A model generated the notes under the pieces. The model saw only the letters and a list, made by a program, of their open reading frames with translations, was not told where the DNA came from and made no database searches. Positions 10,662 to 20,942 of a stretch of 32,117 nt of DNA are shown piece after piece. The stretch lies in the NCBI GenBank assembly GCA_019636315.1, contig JAHBXU010000002.1, positions 1 through 32,117 on the forward strand, read 5' to 3'. Source of the DNA: Planctomycetaceae bacterium (lineage in GTDB: Bacteria; Planctomycetota; Planctomycetia; Planctomycetales; Planctomycetaceae). Both the position numbers and the translations under genes were made by a program. The stretch's first letter is position 1, and each line of letters begins with the position of its first letter.

Positions 10662-10719
10662 GTAACCCTGAGCGTCAGCGAGGGGCTCTATGCCATCCCT
10701 CGCTGACGCTTCGGGTTAC
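10662..10719. repeat. Long hairpin repeat (GTAACCC...GCGTCAGCGAGGG family)
   Basis: Arms of 23 nt (10662-10684 and 10697-10719) are reverse complements with two mismatches around a 12-nt loop. The right arm reads CCCTCGCTGACGCTTCGGGT followed by TAC. Related copies occur at 29656-29699. The arms resemble a dispersed intergenic repeat I associate with planctomycete genomes. Sitting about 90 nt before nrdA, it could act as an attenuator-like or terminator structure in the leader. Confidence 0.7.
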
Positions 10720-10807
10720 GACATGTCCGGGCCGATCGTGCCCCCAAACGATGACGCGTCCGTGTGAGACCGTCTGATATCGCCTGCCAACGCCGAGGAG
10801 GAACCTC

Positions 10808-13750
<2,943 letters not shown>

Positions 13751-13886
13751 CACGTTTCGCCACAACCGCTCGTTGAGCCGCGCCCCAGCCAGGAGCGCTC
13801 CTTTCGACCGTTCCAGTGACTTCCAGCGGGCCCCCTGATGTACCACCCCTCGCGGGGACAATCGAGTGACACCGTAAGGCTCGCCC

Positions 13887-14219
13887 ATGTCTCAGGGAAA
13901 GCGAACATGGCTGCCAGCCTGGATCAAAGGGAAACCGACGCGCCGGCAACTGGTCCTGGCAGCCGCCGTCTGCGGCCTGCTGGCGATCATCGTCGTCTGG
14001 TTCCGCGCCGGCCCCGGGGCGACGCCCCCCGTGTACGAAGTCTTCGTTCAGACCAACACCCCTGGCGAAGACCGCGACGAAACGGCTCGCGAAATCCAGC
14101 ACTACCTGTCAAAAGACTTTCCGCCGGACGAGTACGAATACGTCGGCATCGTGGCTCAGCAACTCCCGACGCCGCATTCCCCATCCACAACAACCTATGT
14201 CCTGTTCAAACGAAAGTAA
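13887..14219 (+). CDS. Small single-pass membrane protein of unknown function
   Basis: The product is 110 aa and I do not recognise a family. A basic N-terminus (KGKPTRR) leads into one hydrophobic helix at about residues 21-39 (QLVLAAAVCGLLAIIVVWF). A soluble segment of about 70 residues follows, rich in acidic residues (TNTPGEDRDETAREIQHYL, PPDEYEYVGIV). The basic-then-hydrophobic order suggests N-in topology with the C-terminal part outside the cytoplasm. A TAAGG lies about 10 nt before the ATG. It sits between nrdA and the REP/transposase segment, and nothing in it points to nucleotide metabolism. Composition and an intact frame with a plausible TM favour a real gene, but homologues are needed to be sure. 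Confidence 0.6.
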   Translation: MSQGKRTWLPAWIKGKPTRRQLVLAAAVCGLLAIIVVWFRAGPGATPPVYEVFVQTNTPGEDRDETAREIQHYLSKDFPPDEYEYVGIVAQQLPTPHSPSTTTYVLFKRK

Positions 14220-14332
14220 CAGACATTTCACCACTCGACGTGCGACGATCCATCGCCCCGCCACCCCCGTTTCGCCGCGGACCATGTGGACAACACAAGA
14301 AAACGCACGCACGGCGCCAGCAACGCAGCGAC

Positions 14333-14365
14333 GTAGGGTGCATGCAGCGCAGCGAAATGCACCAC
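14333..14365 (+). repeat. REP element, copy A
   Basis: A GTAG tetranucleotide is followed by a GGTGCAT...ATGCACC stem enclosing GCAGCGCAGCGAA. The GTAG-plus-palindrome design is the hallmark of REPs mobilised by RAYT enzymes. It ends 13 nt before the transposase start codon. Confidence 0.8.
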
Positions 14366-14378
14366 AAAGGGCCGACCA

Positions 14379-14927
14379 ATGTCCAATTACCGACGCTGGT
14401 ACCAACCCGGAGGAACATATTTCTTCACGGTCGTGACCTACGGTCGCATTCCGATTTTCGCCAAACTCCCGGCCCGCACGCTGCTGGGCGAGGTGATGCG
14501 TTCCGTAAAGGAAGAAGTGCCTTTCGAGACAGTAGCGATTGTCCTCCTGCCCGATCACCTGCACACCATCTGGCAACTGCCGGGCGGTGATCATGATTTT
14601 TCGACCCGCTGGAAACACATCAAATCCCAATTCACAAATCGCTGGCGGAAGACCGATGGTGCCGAAGCAAGGCGAACAGAATCTCAGGTTAAGCGAGGCA
14701 ATCGCGGCGTGTGGCAACGGCGATTTTGGGAACATTTAATCCAGGATGAACACGACCTGGAAGTTCACGTCGATTACATCCATTACAACCCGGTGAAGCA
14801 CGATTATGTCACCCGGCCGTGGGATTGGGAGCCGTCTACGTTCCGCCGTTACGTCGCCCTCGGCCATTACGACCAGAATTGGGGTCGCACCGAGCCGAAC
14901 CACATCCGAGCGATGAAATTGGAATAA
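14379..14927 (+). CDS. REP-associated tyrosine transposase (RAYT, IS200/Y1 family)
   Basis: The product is 182 aa, a usual RAYT length. The HUH metal-binding motif appears as PDHLHTIW (H60, H62), and the catalytic Tyr is most likely Y133 in VDYIHYNPVKHDY. The WQRRFWEHLI segment before it is typical of RAYTs. These enzymes nick and join single-stranded REP hairpins. They are usually single-copy, are not flanked by transposon ends, and are regarded as domesticated. Copies A and B of the matching REP lie directly on each side (14333-14365 and 14943-14975), and two degraded copies lie further downstream. The whole segment separates nrdA from nrdB. Key residues look intact, so it may be active. 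Confidence 0.93.
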   Translation: MSNYRRWYQPGGTYFFTVVTYGRIPIFAKLPARTLLGEVMRSVKEEVPFETVAIVLLPDHLHTIWQLPGGDHDFSTRWKHIKSQFTNRWRKTDGAEARRTESQVKRGNRGVWQRRFWEHLIQDEHDLEVHVDYIHYNPVKHDYVTRPWDWEPSTFRRYVALGHYDQNWGRTEPNHIRAMKLE

Positions 14928-14942
14928 TCACCGTACACAACC

Positions 14943-14975
14943 GTAGGGTGCATGGAGCGAAGCGAAATGCACCAC
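14943..14975 (+). repeat. REP element, copy B
   Basis: This direct copy of element A differs at two positions over 33 nt. It keeps the GTAG head and the GGTGCAT/ATGCACC stem, and lies 15 nt past the transposase stop. Confidence 0.8.
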
Positions 14976-15096
14976 GAACAACCAGAGACCGTCCAATCCG
15001 GAACAGCAGACAATGAGTCCGCCCATCGCAGAAATGCACGCGTCACAACAATCGATGCCGCACCCCGGTGCTTGACTAGTAAACAATGGAGTTGCC

Positions 15097-15321
15097 ATGA
15101 GATCTTACGTCAATTCAGCGTCTGGAATTGAAGGATACAACTTCGGCGACGCATGGATTCATGTTCGCTTCAGAGATGGCAAGTCATACGAATATCGCTC
15201 ACCACCAATTTCCCGCCATCATATCGAGAAGATGAAACACCTCGCCGATTCGCAAGACGGCCTCAATACCTACATCAACCAAAATCGCGATGTCTATATG
15301 GCCGGTAAACCAGTGATGTAG
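15097..15321 (+). CDS. KTSC-like domain small protein
   Basis: The product is 74 aa, with GGAG (15088-15091) 5 nt before the ATG. It resembles the KTSC domain family (short beta-rich proteins, sometimes fused to lysyl-tRNA synthetase-like proteins). The pattern is a Ser-containing first strand (SASGIEGYNF), a central strand WIHVRFRDGKSYEY, a PP turn, and a C-terminal helix ending in YINQNRDVYM. The canonical K-T-S-C residues are not all evident, so the match is by overall pattern. Function is unknown. Its TAG stop is the last three bases of the GTAG head of REP copy C, so the repeat now supplies the gene's end. It lies between the RAYT gene and nrdB. Confidence 0.6.
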   Translation: MRSYVNSASGIEGYNFGDAWIHVRFRDGKSYEYRSPPISRHHIEKMKHLADSQDGLNTYINQNRDVYMAGKPVM

Positions 15322-15345
15322 AGTGCATGCAGCGAAGTGCTCCAC
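15318..15345 (+). repeat. REP element, copy C (shortened)
   Basis: GTAGAGTGCATGCAGCGAAG is followed by TGCTCCAC. The GTAG head and outline are preserved, but about 5 nt are missing from the loop side relative to copies A and B. It overlaps the stop codon of the KTSC-like gene. Confidence 0.65.
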
Positions 15346-15426
15346 GAGCAATCAATCTGAAGCAACGACCATAGCAAATGTGTGTCACACTAACTCGCGA
15401 GGTGACCCCATTCGATATCGCCCCTC

Positions 15427-15457
15427 GGTGCATTCCGCGTTGCTTCATGCACCCTAC
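15427..15457 (-). repeat. REP element, copy D (inverted)
   Basis: On the minus strand this reads GTAGGGTGCATGAAGC..., ending GGAATGCACC. It lies opposite in orientation to copies A-C and 15 nt before the ribosome site of nrdB. C and D form an inverted pair around 15322-15426. Confidence 0.65.
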
Positions 15458-15485
15458 TTGCTTAATTCCCGAAAGGACTCCTCTG

Positions 15486-16634
15486 ATGTCGATTTGTTCT
15501 GATACTCAACTTTTTCATGATGGTGGCACGATGGTCATTTCCGATACGAAGAAACCGAAGGCTGATGAGCGCGTGCCGCAAGCGGTGATTCCTGATCTGC
15601 ATGACGGGCAGGTCGATACGGGCCGCATTGATGCCGACGCGAAGCGCCTGGTCAACTGTGCCAAGGTCGATGTCAATCAGTTGATGCCCATCAAGTACAA
15701 GTGGGCTTGGGAGCATTACCTCAACGGGTGTGCGAATCATTGGATGCCGACTGAAGTGCCGATGACGAAGGACATCGAGATCTGGCGCTCCGACAAGCTC
15801 ACGCCGGATGAGCGGCTGGTGATTATGCGGAACCTGGGGTTCTTCTCCACGGCCGAGTCGCTGGTCGGGAACAACCTCGTGCTGGCGATCTTCAAGCATG
15901 TGACGAATGCCGAGTGCCGTCAGTATTTGCTGCGGCAGGCGTTTGAAGAGGCGATTCATACGCACACATTTTTGTACGTGGTGGAGAGCCTGGGCCTCTC
16001 GGAGGGAGAGGTGTTCAACATGTACCACGAGATTCCGGCCATCGCGAAGAAGGACAAATTCGAGATGGAGCTGACGACGGAGATTCTCGATCCGGACTTC
16101 TCGACCGAGAGCTTCGCCGGGGCGCAGGGGTTCCTCAAGAACCTCATCGGGTACTACATCATCATGGAAGGGATTTTCTTTTACAGCGGGTTTGTCATGG
16201 TGCTGTCGTTCCATCGCCGCAATTTGATGACGGGGATCGGCGAGCAGTTCCAGTACATCCTCAGGGACGAAACGATCCATCTGAACTTCGGCATCGACCT
16301 GATCAACGGCATCAAGGCCGAGAACCCGGAGATCTGGACGGAGGAGTTCCAGCAACAGATGATCGACCGCGTCAAGCAGGCGGTTGAATTGGAGATTGCC
16401 TATGCGAAGGACTGCCTGCCGCGCGGCATTCTGGGCCTCAACGGCGACCTGTTCCGCGACTACGTGCAACACGTGGCGGACCGGCGTCTGGAGCGCATCG
16501 GGCTGCCGGTCCAGTACGGATCGAAGAACCCGTTCCCCTGGATGAGCGAGACGATGGACCTCTCGAAGGAGAAGAACTTCTTCGAAACGCGTGTGACCGA
16601 ATATCAGTCGAGCGGAGCCCTCAGCTGGGATTGA
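15486..16634 (+). CDS. nrdB: Ribonucleoside-diphosphate reductase small (beta) subunit, subclass Ic type
   Basis: The product is 382 aa. The start at ATG 15486 follows AAAGGA (15472-15477); an open extension upstream to 15378 runs through REP copy D and is not credible. A further start at 15531 is possible. Metal-ligand motifs are E124 (TAESLVGNN), E155xxH158 (EEAIHTHTF), a Glu in [11 protein letters not shown], and ExxH in DETIHLNFG. The radical Tyr of ordinary class Ia proteins lies 7 residues after the first ExxH Glu; here that residue is F162. The first ligand is Glu rather than Asp. Both features match chlamydial NrdB, which uses a Mn/Fe cofactor in place of a tyrosyl radical. It partners the nrdA product; the two genes are separated by three small genes and repeats. 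Confidence 0.96.
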   Translation: MSICSDTQLFHDGGTMVISDTKKPKADERVPQAVIPDLHDGQVDTGRIDADAKRLVNCAKVDVNQLMPIKYKWAWEHYLNGCANHWMPTEVPMTKDIEIWRSDKLTPDERLVIMRNLGFFSTAESLVGNNLVLAIFKHVTNAECRQYLLRQAFEEAIHTHTFLYVVESLGLSEGEVFNMYHEIPAIAKKDKFEMELTTEILDPDFSTESFAGAQGFLKNLIGYYIIMEGIFFYSGFVMVLSFHRRNLMTGIGEQFQYILRDETIHLNFGIDLINGIKAENPEIWTEEFQQQMIDRVKQAVELEIAYAKDCLPRGILGLNGDLFRDYVQHVADRRLERIGLPVQYGSKNPFPWMSETMDLSKEKNFFETRVTEYQSSGALSWD

Positions 16635-16668
16635 GGGGTGCTATCAAGTCACGGAGCACGCCACGAAT

Positions 16669-16698
16669 AAAGCCCGCGGGTTGTGACCCGCGGGCTTT
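16669..16698. terminator. Bidirectional hairpin between nrdB and DUF1553 gene
   Basis: AAAGCCCGCGGG (16669-16680) and CCCGCGGGCTTT (16687-16698) form a perfect 12-bp stem with a 6-nt TTGTGA loop. The A/T ends give a short U run in either direction. It lies between the convergent stops at 16634 and 16724 and is a convincing bidirectional terminator. Confidence 0.85.
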
Positions 16699-16723
16699 CG
16701 TCATGTTGTCCGCGTGGACCGGC

Positions 16724-19700
16724 TCACTCGCGGGTGATGAATTCGTCGAGGTTCATGATGATGCGGGCCGTGGCGATCCAGGCGGCGGCTTCGGGGGCTT
16801 CGGTTTCCGGTGGGAGTTCTTCGCCAGCGAAAGTTTTCGCCGCCCCTGGATTGGCCGTGTAGTAGTCGCGAGCGTCGGAGAGCAGATCGAGCAGGCTATT
16901 GAGTTCCGCGGGCTCCGGTGAACGCGCGACGCAAAGGCGGAAGGCGTGTTCGAGCCGCACGGGGTCGTTGGTGTTGACCTCGGTCAGTACGCGTCGCGTC
17001 AGTGCGCGAGACGCATCGACGAACACGATGTTATTGAGAGTTGTGAGTGCCTGGATGGGCGTGTTGGATGTGCGGCGTTCGACGCAGGTCACGTTGGCGT
17101 CCGGGCAGTCGAAGGCGACGAGCGTGGGGTGCGCGGCTGTGCGTTTGAAAAAGGTGTACATGCCACGACGGTAGATGTCGTCCTGCGGAGCGACGCCGTG
17201 CGGCTTATCGGGCCGCGTGTTCCAGTCGCTGTTACCCCATTTGAAGTTGTTGGCATAGCTGAGTGCCGCGATATCGGTCGGGAGGGGCGGGAAGACGCTC
17301 GGGCCGCCGATGCGTCTCTGCAGCAGGCCGCTCGTCGCGAGATGCAGGTCGCGCACAATTTCCGCCTCGACGCGGAAGCGATTCTGCCGATAGAGCAGCG
17401 CGTTCTCGGCGTCGACGTCCAGCAACTCCGGCCGATGTGCGGACGATTGGCGATAGGTGTTAGAGAGAAGGATGGTCTTGATCAACTGCTTGCGACTCCA
17501 GCCGAGACGCATGAATTCGGTGGCCAGCCAGTCCAGCAGTTCGGGATGCGTGGGGGCTTCGCCGCGGACGCCGAAATCGTTGACCGTTTTGACAAGCCCC
17601 CGTCCGAACAGGTGCGACCAGATGTGGTTCACGGCGACGCGGGCAGTCAGTGGGTTATCCTCGGCGACGAGCCAGTATGCCAGATCGAGCCGATCGGGGT
17701 CGGCGTCGGGTCGCCTGGACTCGAACGTGTGCAGCACTTCGAGCGGCGCGGCATCGACCGGCCCCAGCGGTTGGAGAAAGTCCCCCCGTTTGAGGACGTG
17801 CGTTTCGCGGCGGTTCTTCGTCCGCTCCTGCAGAACGGCGACCTGCATCTGCGGATCGAACGGGGCCGACTTCTGGAATCGGTCGACTTCGGCCTGACGT
17901 TTTTTGACGTCCGCATCCAGGCTGGCGAAGTAGTCGAACAGTTCGGCGGCCTGCTGCGACGTTCGTTCGCCCTCGGCCGTGAGAATCTTGCGGACGTCGG
18001 CCGGCAGTTCGAGCAGCTCGACATCCATGCCGGTCATCGCCGACAACCGAAACTTACCAATGGTGTGCGGAGAAAAGTCATACTGTTGCTGCAATCGGAT
18101 GGTCAGGACAATGCTTTTCCCATCGACGGCCTCCACCGGCCCGTCGAATGCAAAATCGGCCTCATGATTCCGCCCCTGTTGGGGACCAATGGCCCAGCCA
18201 TTCTTGTCGTTGAGTTTTCCGATCGCGTCGGCGACGGGGTACTTCTCCTGCGCGTGATCGGCCCGCGCCGCGACGAACTTCAATGTTTCAGTTGCGGCGT
18301 TTTCGTCGTCACCGATACGCACATCGGCGGTGATCTGGCTGAGGACGATGTTGCCAGTTCCGGCGCGGCCCGGGCCGTTCTGCGGGAGCGACTCGTCCGT
18401 GAGGACCTCCAGTTTCAACCCGGTGATCGGGCGATCGAGCACGGCCGTTACGATGTAAACGTCCTTCGGCGGCTTCTCTCCCGAGGCGAGAATGGAGCCA
18501 TCCTCCTGCACCGAGAGCGTTGCACCAGATTCCGAAGCAACGCTCTGAACACTCAGCGGATGAAATGTTGCGGGGGACGCGGCGACGTCGGCGATTCGCT
18601 GCTGTTGCTCCCGGATCCAGGCATCGAATGCGGGCCGGAGCGCTTCTTTCGCTTCTTCGAGCGGCCGAGTCAGTTCGGCCAGCTTGCCGTCGAACTCGGC
18701 CTTCTTGTGGACATACTCTTCCAGCGCGGAATGCGACGACGGCAGCGACGAACTGGTTTCATCCCCATTGTTGAAGAACGCAAACAGCTGGTAATACTCT
18801 CGCTGACTGATGTCGTCGTATTTATGAGAATGGCAGCGGGCGCAGCCGACAGTCAGACCGAGCCAGGCGGTGCCGAGCGTCTCGACGCGGTCGAAGACGG
18901 CTTCGACGCGCCACTGCTCCTGATCGGTGCCACCTTCGGTATTGGTGAGCGTTTGCCGGTTGAAAGCGGTCGCCAGGAGTTGGTCCGACGTCGGCGCGTC
19001 GAGCAAATCGCCCGCCAGTTGTTCGATCGTGAACTGATCGAACGGCACGTCATTGTTGACGGCTTCGATGACCCAGTCACGAAACTTCCAGGCGTTGTAG
19101 CGGGGGTTGTCCTTTTCATAGCCGTCGGAGTCGGCATAGCGGGCCGCATCGAGCCAATGCCGGCCCCAGCGTTCGCCAAAATGGGGCGATCGCAACAGTT
19201 CGTCGACGAGCCGCTCGTAGGCATCCGGCGACTCATCCTGTACGAACGCGTCGACAGCCTCCGGATGCGGCGGAAGTCCGAGCAGATCGTAATACAGTCG
19301 CTTGATCAACGTGTGTCGATCGGCGGCAGGTGACGGTTCGATTCCGGCATCAATCAGACGCGCGCGAACGAACGCGTCGACAGGATTGGCGGCCTGCGCG
19401 CTCGCTGCGCCCTGCGGAGGGTCGTATCGGCGGATCGGCTGGTAGGCCCAATGGGGCGATGGTTCTTTGGGAGCATCGACGCCGTCGGGCCACGCGGCTC
19501 CCGTATCGATCCAGGATTTCAACAAAGTGATCTGTTCCGTGGTTAGCGGGTCGCCGTCCGGGGGCATTCTGGTTGCCGGGTCGTCGCTCGAAATCCGCTG
19601 GATGAGCGGGCTCTCGGCGGATTTGCCGGGGAGGATGACCTGTCCGCTGTCGCCGCCCGACAACGCGAGCGACTTCCTGTCGAGCCGCAATCCGGCCTCG

Positions 19701-19867
19701 CGGGCGTCCGCCCCATGACACTCAAAGCATCGCGATTCGAGGAGCGGGCGAACCTCGTTGAGGAAGTCTGCCGCGTCGTCGGCGCACACCGTTGGCAGAT
19801 CGAAGCTAGCGGCGAAGAACGTTCCCACGAGAAGCACTGTGGGCAGCAGGCAGAGTCGAAGCATCAT
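16724..19867 (-). CDS. PSCyt1 / DUF1549 / DUF1553 planctomycete cytochrome protein (second copy)
   Basis: The product is about 1047 aa. Start ATG 19867 (or the adjacent 19864) gives a good Sec signal peptide with hydrophobic core LCLLPTVLLVGTFFAA; the open frame upstream to 19981 looks untranslated. It has an N-terminal cytochrome domain with CFECHG (C47, C50, H51) and MPPDGDPLT. A DUF1549 domain follows with HFGERWGRHWLDAARYADSD and a second heme site, CARCHSHKYDD (C342, C345, H346). After a long middle region comes a DUF1553 domain with AVNHIWSHLFGRGLVKTVND and ERRTSNTPIQALTTLNN. Domain order equals the copy at 1618-4767, but the middle regions differ, so these are paralogues and not a recent duplication. 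No DUF1501 gene is adjacent. It is a likely secreted redox protein of unproven function. Confidence 0.93.
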   Translation of the reverse strand: MMLRLCLLPTVLLVGTFFAASFDLPTVCADDAADFLNEVRPLLESRCFECHGADAREAGLRLDRKSLALSGGDSGQVILPGKSAESPLIQRISSDDPATRMPPDGDPLTTEQITLLKSWIDTGAAWPDGVDAPKEPSPHWAYQPIRRYDPPQGAASAQAANPVDAFVRARLIDAGIEPSPAADRHTLIKRLYYDLLGLPPHPEAVDAFVQDESPDAYERLVDELLRSPHFGERWGRHWLDAARYADSDGYEKDNPRYNAWKFRDWVIEAVNNDVPFDQFTIEQLAGDLLDAPTSDQLLATAFNRQTLTNTEGGTDQEQWRVEAVFDRVETLGTAWLGLTVGCARCHSHKYDDISQREYYQLFAFFNNGDETSSSLPSSHSALEEYVHKKAEFDGKLAELTRPLEEAKEALRPAFDAWIREQQQRIADVAASPATFHPLSVQSVASESGATLSVQEDGSILASGEKPPKDVYIVTAVLDRPITGLKLEVLTDESLPQNGPGRAGTGNIVLSQITADVRIGDDENAATETLKFVAARADHAQEKYPVADAIGKLNDKNGWAIGPQQGRNHEADFAFDGPVEAVDGKSIVLTIRLQQQYDFSPHTIGKFRLSAMTGMDVELLELPADVRKILTAEGERTSQQAAELFDYFASLDADVKKRQAEVDRFQKSAPFDPQMQVAVLQERTKNRRETHVLKRGDFLQPLGPVDAAPLEVLHTFESRRPDADPDRLDLAYWLVAEDNPLTARVAVNHIWSHLFGRGLVKTVNDFGVRGEAPTHPELLDWLATEFMRLGWSRKQLIKTILLSNTYRQSSAHRPELLDVDAENALLYRQNRFRVEAEIVRDLHLATSGLLQRRIGGPSVFPPLPTDIAALSYANNFKWGNSDWNTRPDKPHGVAPQDDIYRRGMYTFFKRTAAHPTLVAFDCPDANVTCVERRTSNTPIQALTTLNNIVFVDASRALTRRVLTEVNTNDPVRLEHAFRLCVARSPEPAELNSLLDLLSDARDYYTANPGAAKTFAGEELPPETEAPEAAAWIATARIIMNLDEFITRE

Positions 19868-20213
19868 GTCGGCAGAGCCCTCTGAGGCGGGACAATGGGG
19901 AGGGAACGAGCACGTTGTCGCGTGAACGAGTCGCTCGTTGCATCGCCGGGACGCCGCCCGGACGGATGCACGCGAAGCCATATGTCGTCAGTCAAGCACA
20001 CGGCAACTGGAGTGTCAAGACGTGCCGTCGACGGCGGACCTTCAGGGTATCGAAGCGAATTTCGGCAGATTCAGAAAATCTTGGGTGGCATGCCGTCACG
20101 GCCTGAGCCGGGTCAGCATGCCCTGCGGGTTTCCGGCATGCTCACCCGCCTCGCGGCGTGAGAGCATCGCCCCCATCAGGGACTCCACAATCAACCGTGA
20201 CGACACCCGACCT
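19868..20213. other. Intergenic region between DUF1553 gene and phosphatase remnant (346 nt)
   Basis: No gene is supported. It contains the hairpin at 20110-20147 and, near 20085-20120, a second GGCATGCC-like run that overlaps the same palindromic vocabulary. The promoter of the DUF1553 gene should lie near the left end, but I see no clear boxes. Confidence 0.5.
20110..20147 (-). terminator. Hairpin downstream of the phosphatase remnant
   Basis: GGGTCAGCATGCC (20110-20122) pairs with GGCATGCTCACCC (20135-20147) over 13 bp with one mismatch, around a 12-nt loop. It begins about 67 nt past the phosphatase stop on the minus strand. No strong U tract follows. Confidence 0.5.
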
Positions 20214-20942
20214 TCAGGAATGGGGACTGCGAACGCGATCATTTGCAGGGGGATGGGGGGGGGGTGCGGTCACGCGGTGCGGATGCTGGGCGTCGTACGA
20301 CCTCTCCCCCGCAGACCGCATGTCGCCCGATGAGTCGGTCCGTCGGATCACGACCATTGTGACGTCGTCATGTTGTCGAACGCCCCTTGAGAAGGACGTG
20401 GCGGCATCGATCAACCTTCGGATCAATTGTTCCGAGGTGCACGAGCCGGCAACCTGGACCTCGTGAATCATGCGGGTCCGCCCGAACAGTTCGTTGGCGG
20501 GGGAGTGCCGCTCCTCGAGCCCGTCGGTCGTCATCAACAATGTTTCACCGACGTGAAATGCGCGGCTGGAGGATGTTGTATACCTTGCCTCACGGGTCAG
20601 TCCCAGCGCCAGGCTTTCGCTTCGCAACTCCTCATAGGTGCCGTTCGGACGGATCAGAAGTCCCGCGTGTCCCGCCGTTGCGTAGGTATAGTGCATCGTT
20701 TCCGGATCGAGTTGCACGATCATCAGCGTGACGAAGATCTCATCCGGGGCGTCGTCCAGCAACCTGCGGTTGATGCTGGCCAGAATCTTGCCAAGGTCGT
20801 GTTCGGTCTTCACGAGGCTGCGCAGGGCCGACCGCACTTCGCTCATGATGAGCGACTGCCCGACGCCGTGCCCACTGACGTCCCCGATGACAAATCCGTG
20901 CCGCCCGCCGGGCATTTACCGCGGGCGTCAATCGTAGTAGTC
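20214..20942 (-). pseudogene. SpoIIE-type PP2C phosphatase, N-terminally broken
   Basis: An intact frame of 233 codons (20214-20915) encodes most of a SpoIIE/RsbU-type Ser/Thr phosphatase domain. It has GDVSGHGVGQSLIM (Mn/Mg-binding Asp), TYATAGHAGLLI, MTTDGLEER (D131) and HDDVTMVVIRR (D183, D184). The family's preceding strand, normally ending GGDYYD, is missing from this frame's start. Directly upstream in the same frame lie a TAA (20916-20918), a TGA (20928-20930), and then codons for D-Y-Y-D (20931-20942). A second frame just beyond reads VATLAERPG, as expected before GGDYYD. So the gene was longer and is broken, or the sequence is wrong here. No sensor or receiver domain is recognisable further upstream. 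The C-terminal tail contains a G10 run (20255-20264), an indel-prone site. Confidence 0.7.

Larger units (their letters stand above)
9559..10807. other. Long intergenic region upstream of nrdA (1249 nt)
   Basis: No gene is supported over this stretch, although an open frame crosses 10183-10665; its composition (many Arg, Ser and Cys, no domain) looks non-coding. It holds, in order: a 29-bp imperfect inverted repeat (9788-9905), a tandem 13-bp duplication ATCCCGACCGTCG (9967-9979 and 9980-9992), a sigma70-like promoter with two NrdR-like boxes (10219-10265), short stems CCCTC/GAGGG near 10478-10497 and CTCCGC/GCGGAG (10542-10556), and a long hairpin (10662-10719). The stretch around 10205-10280 is visibly richer in A and T than its surroundings. 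Confidence 0.6.

Noticed and set aside
10183-10665. 160-codon open frame in the nrdA upstream region
   Set aside because: It has no ribosome site and no domain, and it runs across the promoter and NrdR-like boxes. It is better explained as non-coding leader.
13791-13802. AGGAGCGCTCCT palindrome after nrdA as a terminator
   Set aside because: A 12-nt palindrome without a loop cannot form a normal terminator hairpin, and only three T follow.
13838-14590. 250-codon open frame overlapping the small TM protein and RAYT
   Set aside because: It crosses a REP and two better-supported genes in another frame and lacks any motif.
14379-14927. Complete IS200-type insertion sequence
   Set aside because: There is no tnpB and no IS200-type ends. 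The flanking GTAG REPs fit a RAYT better than an autonomous IS.
16946-19333. 795-codon open frame antisense to the second DUF1553 gene
   Set aside because: The sense strand has heme motifs, a signal peptide and domain order. The antisense product is Arg/Gly/Val-rich without motifs.
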